Of a DNA stretch of 64,000 bases, positions 46,152-58,264 are shown piece after piece. The translations under genes and the position numbers were made by a program. A model generated the notes under the pieces. It made no database searches. It saw only the letters and a list, made by a program, of their open reading frames with translations, and had not been told where the DNA came from. Origin of the DNA: CAWHHZ01 sp963829355 (GTDB lineage Bacteria > Acidobacteriota > Thermoanaerobaculia > Gp7-AA8 > JAHWKK01); the NCBI GenBank assembly GCA_963829355.1, contig CAWHHZ010000009.1, forward strand, positions 248,001-312,000, written 5' to 3'. Position 1 is the first letter of the stretch. Each line of letters starts with the position of its first letter.

Positions 46152-47003
46152 ATGATCATTGACTGTCATACACATCTGAACCGCTACGACGATACCCAGC
46201 CGGCAACGCTCGAGGGGCGCTACCGTCTGATGAAGACGCAGATGCAGCTTCACGGCATCGACTATTCGCTCGTCCTCACCAGCTTCAAGGATAATGAGCG
46301 GCGGCCATCGCTCGAAGAAGTTCTCGAGGTCGTCGGCAACGATCCACAGATCGGTGTCGTCGCCGGTGTCAGCTATCTCAATTACCGCGCGCACGATCTC
46401 GCCAATCTCCGCATTCTCCTCAAGACCGGAAGGATCAAAGGCCTCAAGCTCTATCCCGGCTACGAACCTTTCTACCCTCACGACCCGCGCATGCGCGTCG
46501 TCTACGAGCTGGCTGGAGAGTTTGGTGTGCCAGTCATGATTCACACGGGCGATACGTTCGATCCGCAAGGGAAGGTCAAATACGCACATCCTCTACAGGT
46601 CGACGAGGTCGCGGTCGACTTCCGGGAGGTCACATTCGTCATCTGCCACCTCGGCAATCCGTGGGTCACCGACACGATGGAAGTCATCTACAAGAACGCC
46701 AACGTGGTTGCCGACTTCTCGGGGCTCACCCTCGGGCACTTCGAAGAGCGATTCGAGCGGTTCATGCTCGCGCAGATCAACGAGTTCGTCGCATTCGCCG
46801 GCGATCCGTCGAAGCTGCTCTTCGGCACAGACTGGCCTGTCGCCGACATGGGCGACTATGTCCGGTTCGTGCGTGCGCTGAATCTTTCTGAGGAAGAGAA
46901 CGAGCTGATCCTCTGGAAGAACGCCGCACGGATCTTCAACATCGACGTCGTGACCTGGCAGGCGCCCGAGGAAGGAGGGGCTCCTGAGCAGTCCGGTTCA
47001 TGA
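46152..47003 (+). CDS. Metal-dependent amidohydrolase (amidohydrolase 2 type)
   Basis: This 283-residue TIM-barrel hydrolase has the metal motif MIIDCHTHLNRY at the start, then GLKLYPGYEPFYP with the bridging-type Lys, MIHTGDTF, VICHLGNPW and the final Asp in LLFGTDWPV. These are the expected metal and catalytic positions of the family, which includes decarboxylases and lactonases. The substrate is unknown. The GNAT gene overlaps or follows at once, suggesting one operon. Confidence 0.85.
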   Translation: MIIDCHTHLNRYDDTQPATLEGRYRLMKTQMQLHGIDYSLVLTSFKDNERRPSLEEVLEVVGNDPQIGVVAGVSYLNYRAHDLANLRILLKTGRIKGLKLYPGYEPFYPHDPRMRVVYELAGEFGVPVMIHTGDTFDPQGKVKYAHPLQVDEVAVDFREVTFVICHLGNPWVTDTMEVIYKNANVVADFSGLTLGHFEERFERFMLAQINEFVAFAGDPSKLLFGTDWPVADMGDYVRFVRALNLSEEENELILWKNAARIFNIDVVTWQAPEEGGAPEQSGS

Positions 47004-47022
47004 TGACCTGAGAATCGTCGAG

Positions 47023-47709
47023 GTGATCGACGAGAGGAGCCGCGAAGCCGAAGAAGCACTCGGCCTGATTCACGAGTACTTCCCGAGGTCCGATCGCCAT
47101 GCGATCTCCGAGCTTCGTTCAGAGATTGCAGAAAAGCGCCACCAGTTGCTCGAGCCGTTCGACTTCCATCAGCTCGTCGCGCTCGATGACGAGGACAGGG
47201 TCGCCGCCACGTGCGCCGGTGTCTACCTCGCCGGCGCCAATGCGGGATTCGTGACGTATCTCGTCGTGGACAGAAACTTCCGCAACAAACAGCTCGGGCG
47301 CCGTCTGCGCGAATCACTCGTGGAAAGTTTCAGGGCGAACGCCATCGCTGCCGGAAACGAAACACTCAACTGGGTGCTGGGCGAAGTACGCATCGACAGC
47401 CCCTGGCTCATGACGCTCGTTCGAACCGGCGGGGTCGTACCCTTCGACCTCGAATACTTTCACCCTGGGCTCCAGCCGGGCACCTCGGACAAACGCTACG
47501 TCCTCTACAGGGAAATCATCGGCGACGATCGTAAATCGATCCCGGCGGATGAGACGAAGCGCATCATCTACGCGATCTACAGGCGTGCATATCGGGTGAG
47601 GTATCCCCTCGAGCGGGAGAACTTCAAATCGATGATCGACCAGATCGAGGGCCGCGACGAGATCGGCCCCAACCCCGAGGTCCTTCGCCTCGCCGGCGTC
47701 GAAGAGTAA
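47023..47709 (+). CDS. GNAT-family acetyltransferase
   Basis: This protein of about 228 residues has the acetyl-CoA-binding motif region FVTYLVVDRNFRNKQLGRRL at about residues 75-95 and a preceding strand RVAATCAGVYL. GTG 47023 is the first standard start. However, the frame is open upstream, and an AAGGAGGGG site at 46972-46980 would suit a start near 46984 overlapping the amidohydrolase gene. The substrate is unknown. Confidence 0.78.
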   Translation: MIDERSREAEEALGLIHEYFPRSDRHAISELRSEIAEKRHQLLEPFDFHQLVALDDEDRVAATCAGVYLAGANAGFVTYLVVDRNFRNKQLGRRLRESLVESFRANAIAAGNETLNWVLGEVRIDSPWLMTLVRTGGVVPFDLEYFHPGLQPGTSDKRYVLYREIIGDDRKSIPADETKRIIYAIYRRAYRVRYPLERENFKSMIDQIEGRDEIGPNPEVLRLAGVEE

Positions 47710-47739
47710 AGAGCGTACCTCCCAGAGCTCGCAAAGGCG

Positions 47740-47910
47740 CTCCTCAAGCCCGCAAAGGCGGGCGCAACAACCCAGCCCAGCGGCGTAAGCCCTGGGACAC
47801 CAGAAATACGCACCACTCCAAGCCCGCGAAGGCGGGCGACACAATGCCGCGGCATCAAACGGCGGGAGACACGATCCCATACGCAATCAGGGGGCGTGGA
47901 CGCCCCCTGA
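47740..47910. repeat. Short GC hairpins between the GNAT and a small minus-strand gene
   Basis: GCCCGCAAAGGCGGGC, GCCCGCGAAGGCGGGC and TCAGGGGGCGTGGACGCCCC (then CTGA) follow each other, all able to form tight hairpins. They resemble the hairpin cluster after ndk. Nothing else is seen in 47710-47948. Confidence 0.6.
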
Positions 47911-47948
47911 TCATCGGGCCGGGCGGCCCGACCCCCTGCGCGACCTGG

Positions 47949-48116
47949 CTACTGTCTGGGGGCTTCAGTCACGTCCTCGGCGGAGCGACGCTCTTTCTCG
48001 GTCGCCGTCCGCTCGCGATCGCGGTTGCGGTCGTGGCTGTGATCCTCTTCACCGTATCCTTCGTGTTCCTTCTTCTTCTCGAATTCACTGATCGTCTTGC
48101 TTGTCGAGTTCGACAT
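47949..48116 (-). CDS. Small, highly charged hypothetical protein
   Basis: This 55-residue frame starts at ATG 48116, after AAAGGAG with good spacing (48123-48129). It encodes MSNSTSKTISEFEKKKEHEG followed by a Glu/Arg/Asp/His-rich stretch (EEDHSHDRNRDRERTATEKE). It is below most length cut-offs. It looks intrinsically disordered. The strong ribosome site supports translation; no function can be given. Confidence 0.5.
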   Translation of the reverse strand: MSNSTSKTISEFEKKKEHEGYGEEDHSHDRNRDRERTATEKERRSAEDVTEAPRQ

Positions 48117-48178
48117 TCAATTGCTCCTTTCTCTTGCGAGTTATTAAGAGCAATATGAATGCCGTTTTCCGGCACCGT

Positions 48179-48450
48179 TCAGCTTCGCGCAGGATAATTG
48201 GAGGGCAATCGCGAACGGTTTCCGAGACTGAGAATGAATCCGCCGACCAGAAGCGTGATGCCGACTGCCAGCGAGATCAGGATGGGCGCGGTTGTCAGCT
48301 CTCCAAAGCCGCCGGGAAGACTTCCAGCGATGCTCAAAGTATTCGCACTGAAGATCGCCACGGTGGCGGCCAGCATGCCGAAGCGGATCAGCGTCGTCAC
48401 GATCAGGACCCAGATGAGAAAGAAGACAACCGCAGCGAGCCCCGAAGGGG
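48179..48450 (-). pseudogene. Remnant of a multi-spanning membrane protein C terminus
   Basis: The frame ending at 48179 reads VVFFLIWVLIVTTLIRFGML, then AATVAIFSANTLSIAGSLPG and ILISLAVGITLLVGGFILSL, that is, two or three membrane helices without a proper start. It resembles the C-terminal membrane end seen in some acidobacterial kinases or membrane proteins. Upstream the frame runs into GC palindromes (from about 48450), so the N-terminal part seems to have been lost or replaced. Confidence 0.45.
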
Positions 48451-48814
48451 CGGCATAGGGTAGCCGGGGGCAAGCGAGGTACGAGCGCAGCCCCCGGATG
48501 GTCGTCGAGTCGATGGAAGTCACGAGCCCCGGCAGGGGCGACATATTCATCCTGATGACGTTCCGATCGATCGCTATGTAGAGAACCTGACCGTTGACAC
48601 CGGATCGCGCCCGAGAATATGTCGCCCCTCCGGGGCTCGGCGGGGGGGGGTGGGGGATCTGGTTCCGGGGGCGGCGCTCGTGCCTCGCTTGCCCCCCGGC
48701 TACTCTATGGCGCCCCTCCGGGGCTTTGCCCGAAACGGCATCACTTGTGGAGGAAGAGACATGCGCCGCCTCGCCCTCCCGGTCGTCCTGAACCTCCCGG
48801 CTTGCCCATGCCGC
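48450..48814. other. GC-palindrome-rich spacer, no gene seen
   Basis: Repeats such as CCCCTCCGGGGCT and GCCCCGAAGGGGC occur several times, with the segment GCTCGTGCCTCGCTTGCCCC near 48678 mirrored near 48465-48495. The block looks like decayed repeat DNA. No coding frame has a start signal and normal composition. Confidence 0.4.
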
Positions 48815-48818
48815 AGCA

Positions 48819-48899
48819 ATCGGTTATCGTTTCATCATTCGCTGGAGTGATTTGGGGTCGCTTGCAACCAGCCTAAAAAAAGTCTAAAGAGCCGCCGGT
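48819..48899 (+). ncRNA. Candidate SAM-I-type riboswitch in the metH leader
   Basis: Several landmarks of the S-box family occur in order: TTATC (48824-48828), GGAGTGATTTG (48844-48854), TTGCAACC (48862-48869) and CTAAAG (48884-48889). ATCGG (48819-48823) can pair with CCGGT (48895-48899) to close the outer stem. AGCCT and AGTCT flank an A-rich loop as a weak P4 stem. It is followed by a terminator and then metH, a methionine gene, which is the expected setting. I recognise the pattern by eye only; P2 is not clear. Confidence 0.5.
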
Positions 48900-48922
48900 C
48901 AGCACAAGTCAGCTCGACATTC

Positions 48923-48948
48923 GGCCCCGCGAGATGCGGGGCCTTTTT
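48923..48948 (+). terminator. Terminator just upstream of metH (attenuator)
   Basis: GGCCCCGC (48923-48930) and GCGGGGCC (48936-48943) form a perfect 8-bp stem with loop GAGAT, followed by five T. It lies only 35 bases before the metH ATG. It therefore fits transcription attenuation of metH and not the end of an upstream gene, since none on this strand ends nearby. Confidence 0.8.
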
Positions 48949-48983
48949 GTTGCTTGTCCGGCGCTCTTCGTACGAGGAGAACG

Positions 48984-52640
<3,657 letters not shown>

Positions 52641-52763
52641 CGCCTCCGGCGTTGTCGGTGTAGTGGGGACCTTCAAGGTCCTCATTACGCGATGTACTGA
52701 TCAAAGCAATCGAATGCCGGCGGGGACGCCGGCATTCATCGCGCGGGGACGCGCGACCCCCAC

Positions 52764-53582
52764 CTAGAGCACAGCCTCGCCATAGCGGACTTTCTGGCCC
52801 GGCTCGAGCTTCACCCGTGCGAGATCGATCGCGCCGGGCTCGAGCAGCAGGACCACGCTCGAGCCCATGTGGAACGTACCGAGACGATCGCCGGCTTTGA
52901 CCTCGATCGGTGGCTCGTAGTTCGCCGAGGCGATCTCTGTCGTCCGCGCGGTATTCGATATGAATGAATCGTAGGTCACGGAGATCTTTCCGACGTTCGT
53001 TGCGCCGATCATGACGGCAGCCACGCGTCCGAGATTGCAATCGATCCACGTCACGACGCGCTCATTGATCGAGAAGAGCTCATCGATGTTCCCGAGTGAC
53101 CAGTCGTTGACCGGCCAGAGCTTTCCGGGGATGTGGATGCTGCCCGTCACTTTCCCGCCGACGGGAAAATGGACATGGTGGTAGTCCTGCGGCGAAAGGT
53201 AGAGGTTGAAGAAAATGCCGTCTTCGTAGCGCTTCGCCAGCGCTTCGCCCCCCACGAACCGTTCGAGCGAATACGACTTGTCCTTGATCTGCGGAAGTCG
53301 CCTGTCGTGGATCACGCCAAAGCTTCGCAAGACACCGTCGACCGGGCTGACGAAGTCCGCTTCGATCGGCCGGAGTCCTTCCCGAAGATCGCGCGTAAAA
53401 AACTCTCCGATCGATGCGTACTCGTCGATGTCCCGGCTCGCCGCCGACACGTCGATCTCGTAGCTCTTCGCGAACCAGCTCACCATTCGTCTCGCGATCG
53501 GCCGCGGCAGACGCACGTGCACCAGCCTCCCGATCAGGCGGCTGAGGTGGTTCTTCGGGATGTATCGGAGATAGCGGTACAT
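52764..53582 (-). CDS. psd: Phosphatidylserine decarboxylase
   Basis: It makes phosphatidylethanolamine from phosphatidylserine. It has 272 residues with SPVDGVLRSFG, YHHVHFPVGGKVTGSIHIPG and the self-cleavage site in FHMGSSVVLLLEPG (GSS, about residue 237), where the pyruvoyl group forms. The protein is processed into a large beta and a small alpha subunit. The start at ATG 53582 gives the normal N terminus. Upstream lies a repeat composite. Confidence 0.93.
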   Translation of the reverse strand: MYRYLRYIPKNHLSRLIGRLVHVRLPRPIARRMVSWFAKSYEIDVSAASRDIDEYASIGEFFTRDLREGLRPIEADFVSPVDGVLRSFGVIHDRRLPQIKDKSYSLERFVGGEALAKRYEDGIFFNLYLSPQDYHHVHFPVGGKVTGSIHIPGKLWPVNDWSLGNIDELFSINERVVTWIDCNLGRVAAVMIGATNVGKISVTYDSFISNTARTTEIASANYEPPIEVKAGDRLGTFHMGSSVVLLLEPGAIDLARVKLEPGQKVRYGEAVL

Positions 53583-53620
53583 AGTCTGGGAGTTGAAGCG
53601 TGATGGGTGCCAGGGGAGAC

Positions 53621-53867
53621 GGGTTCAAAGGTTTAAAGGTTCAAGGGTCGAGGGTTCAAGATGTAACCGTGTCATCCTGAGCGCCAGCGAAGGATCGCGT
53701 ACGGCATGACTGTCGCGTACTTTTCGGTTCTGACAGTCGGGCCGTACGCGATCCTTCGACCGTCCTCCGCTGCGCTCCGGCGGCTCAGGATGACCGTCGT
53801 GGGAGTTCATTTCTCTCCCTTGTCATCCTGAGCCTTGGAATGGCGACCCTTGAACCTTGAACCTCCC
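53621..53867. repeat. Composite element: facing GGTTCAAA arrays around a REP-like palindrome
   Basis: The left array (53621-53660) repeats GGTTCAAA/GGTTTAAA/GGTTCAAG on the plus strand. The right array (53845-53867) is the inverse, CCCTTGAACCTTGAACCT. Between them lies a full palindrome from GTCATCCTGAGCGCC (53671) to GGCTCAGGATGAC (53794), then a half copy near 53822. The right array starts directly after the DinB-like stop codon. Confidence 0.85.
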
Positions 53868-54376
53868 TACCCCTCGATCTTCTTCGTGAGCGCGGGCTTG
53901 ATTCCGAGCAGCCGCGCGTAGAGCGTGAGCTGACCGCGGTGGTACATTTCCTGTGCGATGCCGTGATACATCCACGCGAGACGGGTTCCCTTCTGGCCGT
54001 CGAATCTGGTCATGAGCTGGAGCATGTGCAGCTCGCCTGCTCTCCGGAACTCTTCGATACCGCGCTCGAGAGTGGAACGGGCGGCATCGAGAAGCGCGTC
54101 CTTCTCCCGCAGCTCTCTGACGCGCCCCGCGTGCATCTCGAGCATCTCCGGCCACGGCTTGCGTTTCAGATCAGTGTCCTCGCGCGTCAGCTCGCCCACC
54201 ATTAGCTCGCTGACCTCGAGAATGTGCGCGACCAGTTCCCCGACGCTCCGGACCCCTTCGGCGGGACGGAAGCCGAAATGCTCCGCAGGGATATTGCGCG
54301 CCTCTTCGATCACGCCCTTTCTTGCGTCTTCCCACGCCTCGAGCGCTTCATCGAGAATGTTCTGGAGCTGCATCAC
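53867..54376 (-). CDS. DinB-like four-helix protein
   Basis: This 169-residue protein of the DinB/YfiT superfamily has the metal-type His pattern: His in ELVAHILEVSELM and His pair in WMYHGIAQEMYHRGQLTLYA. It resembles thiol- or metal-dependent enzymes of this fold, but a reaction cannot be named. DinB names in this family do not mean the polymerase. It is preceded by an AGGAGG site (GGAGG before ATG 54376). Confidence 0.85.
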   Translation of the reverse strand: MMQLQNILDEALEAWEDARKGVIEEARNIPAEHFGFRPAEGVRSVGELVAHILEVSELMVGELTREDTDLKRKPWPEMLEMHAGRVRELREKDALLDAARSTLERGIEEFRRAGELHMLQLMTRFDGQKGTRLAWMYHGIAQEMYHRGQLTLYARLLGIKPALTKKIEG

Positions 54377-54528
54377 GATACCTCCTTACTGCGTATGATC
54401 GGATTGAGGATCAGAATCCCGTACACTTCGAGATCTACAGACTACAGGGTAACTGCGAGTTGAATACCGCCGCACAGCTTTTCCGTACGAAGGGGCCGAG
54501 CGAATCGAAACCGGACTACACGCCGTCG

Positions 54529-56188
54529 ATGCGAGCCGAGCGACTCGTGGCGATCGGACGTGTTGCGCTCGCATCGGCATCGCTGGCCGCGGTGTGGCTC
54601 GATCCGTCCGCCCCGTCGCGTTATCCGATCATCGCTTACGGACTGATGTCGGTGTATTCGGTCGTATGCGCTCGTTCTGGCGGTCTGGGTCTGGCGACGG
54701 CCGGCGAAGTCGACATCGATGCGCCTTCTCACTCACGTCACGGATCTGGCGCTATTCACAGCCGTGATCTACTTGACTGAAGGAGCGACCAGTCCGTTCT
54801 TTCTCTACTTCATTTTCTCTCTGCTCTCTGCCACGCTTCGATTCCAGCTCCGCGGAACATTCTGGACGGCAGTCGCTTCCCTCATGATCTTCATCGGGAT
54901 GGGAATGTGGACCTCGCTCGTCCTCGATGATCCCGATTTCGAGCTGAATCGCTTTCTCGTCAGGAGCGTCTATCTCTCCATCGCCGGCATTCTGCTGATT
55001 TACCTGAGCGTCCATCAGGAGCAGCATCGGCACGAGCTGTGGCGGCTTTCGAACTGGCCGCGGCTGATCGACGAAGAGCTGCCCGCGCTGCTCCCGGGCC
55101 TCTTGAGACACGCCGCCGGCACCTTGCGTACCGACAGGGCCGCAATTCTGCTGCGAACCGCGGGAGAGGAAAGCGCGCGACTTTACTGGATCGATGGCGA
55201 TACGACGCGGAGCGAGCCATGGACCGGCGATCTGGTCGTGCCACCGCTCGAAGGGTTGGACTTCTACTGTCGAGGGCTCACCGAGTCGCCTGTCGTCGTG
55301 ACGACGGCCGACGAGGGCTCCACTCTTTCGATCCGGCCACTAGACCCCGTGATCGAGGACCGCTTCGCTCCGTCCGGAGCAGTCGCGGTTCGATTCTCGG
55401 GAACACGGGTCTCGGGGCGGCTCCTGGTCCTCGACACTGCCGAGGTGACCTCCGACGATATGGTGCTTTGCCGTATCGTGGCCGAGACGATCGTGGCGCG
55501 ACTCGACGAGTATTTTCTTCTCGAGGAGATTCGGAGCTCCGCCGTCACGACGGAACGGATCAGAGTCTCACGCGAGCTGCATGACGGGCTCCTCCAGTCA
55601 TTGACCGGCATCGCACTCCAGCTCCGGGTCGCCGAGCGGGTGCTGGCGGCAGAACCGGACCGCGCGATCACCATCCTTGCACAGGTGCGTGACCTCATCG
55701 TCCGCAACCAGCGGGATCTCCGCGACTTCGTGCAGAGCCTCCGGGACCAGGAAGTGTCATCGGAGGAGGCGCCTTTGAGCCTCAGGCTGATGGCGATCGC
55801 TGAGCGCGCACGCATGGAGTGGTCGATGAAGGTGACGCTCGATCTGGACGGAGAGACGACGATTCCGTCGGAGTTGACCAGACAACTGACGCCGCTGGTC
55901 AACGAGGCCATCTCAAATGCCGGCAGGCACGGTGGAGCAGATCTGGTTCAGGTGCGGCTCGCCACCCGAGACGGAGCGCTCACACTTCGCATCGCAGACA
56001 ATGGCCGCGGCTTTCCCTTCAGCGGTCGATACGATCTGGCGGATCTCGAGGCCGGGAGCATCGGACCCCTCACGTTGCGGGAGCGGGTCACTGACCTGCA
56101 CGGCCAGCTCACCCTCGAGTCCTCTGAGAGCGGCGCGGTCCTCGATATTCGCATACCATTTCGTGACCCGGAACGAGACAACACATGA
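54529..56188 (+). CDS. NarL-type sensor histidine kinase, one frameshift
   Basis: The N-terminal part has five to six membrane helices. A one-base shift near 54666 splits them: before it RVALASASLAAVWL, after it ALVLAVWVWRR and LLTHVTDLALFTAVIYL. A GAF domain (about residues 185-340) leads to a HisKA_3 motif (RIRVSRELHDGLLQSLTGIA) and a HATPase domain (VNEAISNAGRHGG, DNGRGFPF). This class pairs with NarL/LuxR regulators, and one follows with an ATGA overlap. The start at 54529 is the best Met, but the frame is open further upstream. Confidence 0.85.
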
Positions 56189-56832
56189 CGATCGATGAAA
56201 ATACCCCCGCGCGTATTCTCCTCGCCGATGATCACCCTCTGATCCTCGATGGGCTGGAACAGCTGTTCCGGACGGAGCCGGCTTACGAGATCGTGGGACG
56301 GTGCCGGAATGGGCGCGAGGCCGCAGAGGAAATCGACCGTCTCCGCCCCGATGTCGCGATCGTCGATCTGCGGATGCCGCAGATCGGCGGGATGGAGATC
56401 CTGGAACGGTTCGGGAGCATGACCCGCATCATTCTTCTCACCGCCGAGATCGCCGATCAGGGAGTCATCCGAGCCCTCAAGAGCGGAGCGCGCGGATTGA
56501 TCCTCAAGGAAAGAGCGGCCGATCTTCTCCTCGATTGCGTCGAAGCCGTTCTGCAGGGGGAGCGCTGGGTCGATCCGGATATCGCCGGGCGGGCACTCCG
56601 TCTTCTCGACGAGTCTGCGAGGCAGCAGGAGAGCCGCAACCTGCTTTCCGCACGAGAGATCGAGATCACACGCGGCGTCTCCGCCGGCCTTCGAAATCGC
56701 GAAATCGCCGAACGGCTGTTCATCGCCGAGGGGACCGTCAAGACTCACCTCCGCACGATCTTCGAGAAGGTCGGGGTCGACAGCAGACTCGCTCTGGCAA
56801 ACTGGGCAAGAAGCCAGGGCATCATCGACTGA
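56185..56832 (+). CDS. NarL/LuxR-type response regulator
   Basis: This 215-residue regulator has a receiver domain (ILLADDHPLILDGLEQLF, phospho-acceptor D61 in VAIVDLRMPQ, Lys in ILKERAA) and a C-terminal LuxR helix-turn-helix (SAREIEITRGVSAGLRNREI and AEGTVKTHLRTIF). The start codon overlaps the kinase stop, so the pair is co-translated. The target genes are not known. Confidence 0.93.
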   Translation: MTIDENTPARILLADDHPLILDGLEQLFRTEPAYEIVGRCRNGREAAEEIDRLRPDVAIVDLRMPQIGGMEILERFGSMTRIILLTAEIADQGVIRALKSGARGLILKERAADLLLDCVEAVLQGERWVDPDIAGRALRLLDESARQQESRNLLSAREIEITRGVSAGLRNREIAERLFIAEGTVKTHLRTIFEKVGVDSRLALANWARSQGIID

Positions 56833-56902
56833 TCCCGAAATCCCTCCAAAGACGTACCCCGAATCTACCGTCCGGCTGATTCATGTTTGCGTGCTCGTGA
56901 GT

Positions 56903-57298
56903 ATGCTCGCTCTCGCGATGCAGACAGGTTCGAGAACAGCGAAAAAGCAACACAAGACGGTCTTCCTGTGGTTCAGAGCGTCAGCCTCCGCTATGGGTGC
57001 CGCGGCTGCATTCATCCTTCTCCTCCCGATCCTGCAACTCCTTCCCGGTACCAGTCGTCGCACCGAGCTGATCTTCGTTCTCCTGGTCGCCATGATGCTC
57101 CTGCTCTGGAGCCTGACCACGACGCTCATCCTGCTCGGCAGATCTGCCCTGACCGGCCCAACAATCAAAAAATCTTCCGAAAGTGCGGCACGAATACCAC
57201 TTTCGACAGATATCAAATCAACGACTGAACCAGTAGATTCATCGAGTGGTTCACCAACCAGCAGAGAGGAATCAAATGAACACGCGAATAACCCGTAG
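56903..57298 (+). CDS. Small two-helix membrane protein, hypothetical
   Basis: The frame has two membrane helices (ASASAMGAAAAFILLLPILQ and LIFVLLVAMMLLLWSLTTTL) and a Ser/Thr-rich tail. Starts are possible at GTG 56891 or ATG 56903, neither with a strong ribosome site. The 3' end runs 23 bases into pal. It may be real and coupled to pal, or chance; composition favours a real gene. Confidence 0.45.
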   Translation: MLALAMQTGSRTAKKQHKTVFLWFRASASAMGAAAAFILLLPILQLLPGTSRRTELIFVLLVAMMLLLWSLTTTLILLGRSALTGPTIKKSSESAARIPLSTDIKSTTEPVDSSSGSPTSREESNEHANNP

Positions 57299-57845
57299 CC
57301 TGATCCTTGCAATCCTGGGCCTGCTCCTCATCGTCCCCACAGGATGCCGCTCCAAAAAGGTAGCAGAGCCTCAACTCCCGCCCATCATCACCCAGACCCC
57401 CGTAACTGTTTCTGAGCCCACGGACTTCGTGGTGGAACAACCCAAAGGAGATTCGATCGACTGGAACGATCTCGACGAGCTCAACAGGATCGCGGCTTCG
57501 AAGGGATGGCTCCGGGATGCCTTCTACGCCTACGACTCCTCTGAGCTCAGCGAAGAGGCACGCACAGCTCTCGTCGACTCTGCCAAATGGCTCAAAGAGA
57601 AGCCGGCATACACTCTGACGGTCGAGGGGCATTGCGACGAGCGGGGGACCGAGCAGTACAACCTCGCGCTCGGGGAGCGTCGTGCACACGTCGCGCGCCA
57701 GTACATTCAGTCACTCGGAGTCGAGGGAGTCCGCTTCCAGACGATCAGCTACGGAGAGAGTCGTCCCTTCGTACAGGGGAACGACGAAAAGGCTCTCTCA
57801 CAGAACCGGCGCGCACATCTCAGGATCAGCGGCAAGACCAACTGA
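57276..57845 (+). CDS. pal: Peptidoglycan-associated lipoprotein Pal (OmpA-like)
   Basis: This 189-residue outer-membrane lipoprotein has the signal and lipobox SLILAILGLLLIVPTGC, acylated at Cys 24. Its OmpA C-terminal domain has the peptidoglycan motif YTLTVEGHCDERGTEQYN and ALGERRAHVARQYIQSLGV, with the key Asp and Arg for binding meso-diaminopimelate (NRRAHLRI). The start ATG 57276 follows GAGAGGA. No tol genes are beside it here. Confidence 0.92.
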   Translation: MNTRITRSLILAILGLLLIVPTGCRSKKVAEPQLPPIITQTPVTVSEPTDFVVEQPKGDSIDWNDLDELNRIAASKGWLRDAFYAYDSSELSEEARTALVDSAKWLKEKPAYTLTVEGHCDERGTEQYNLALGERRAHVARQYIQSLGVEGVRFQTISYGESRPFVQGNDEKALSQNRRAHLRISGKTN

Positions 57846-57951
57846 GTGACGTGACGCTCGGTTTACAAATGCAGAACGAGATCGGACCCGGGTGGTTTTC
57901 CTTTCCCTGATCAGTTCCACATCAGGTTCCTTTTCCACCCGCCGATGATTG

Positions 57952-57986
57952 GCTGAGGCCGGACCCACGCCGGCCTCAGCTTTTTT
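57952..57986 (+). terminator. Rho-independent terminator after pal
   Basis: GCTGAGGCCGG (57952-57962) pairs with CCGGCCTCAGC (57970-57980), an 11-bp perfect stem followed by six T. Confidence 0.92.
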
Positions 57987-58039
57987 GCGCTCCGTCACTT
58001 CCACACCTTCCGTGCCGAAGCGCACACCTCAGAAATATT

Positions 58040-58170
58040 GTCATCCTGAGCGCCAGCGAAGGATCGGGTACGTCCTGACTGTCGCGTTCTTTCCCTACTG
58101 ACAGTCGGACCGCACGCGATCCTTCGACCGTCCTCCTCCCGCTTCGCGGGATCCGGCGGCTCAGGATGAC
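58040..58170. repeat. REP-like palindromic element
   Basis: It runs from GTCATCCTGAGCGCCAGCG to CCGGCGGCTCAGGATGAC with inner arms around CGCGATCCTTCGACCG. It lies between the pal terminator and pncB. Confidence 0.85.
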
Positions 58171-58264
58171 AGTTCGGGCGACAGCGAGGAATCCTGGTGA
58201 GGGGAACGCTGCCGGATGGCGACGCCACTTTTCACCTGCACTCTCCCCGCGATAGATTAGCGGC

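Noticed and set aside
48600..48983. Cobalamin riboswitch upstream of metH
   Set aside because: The conserved B12-box type sequences are not seen; the SAM-I-like pattern fits better.
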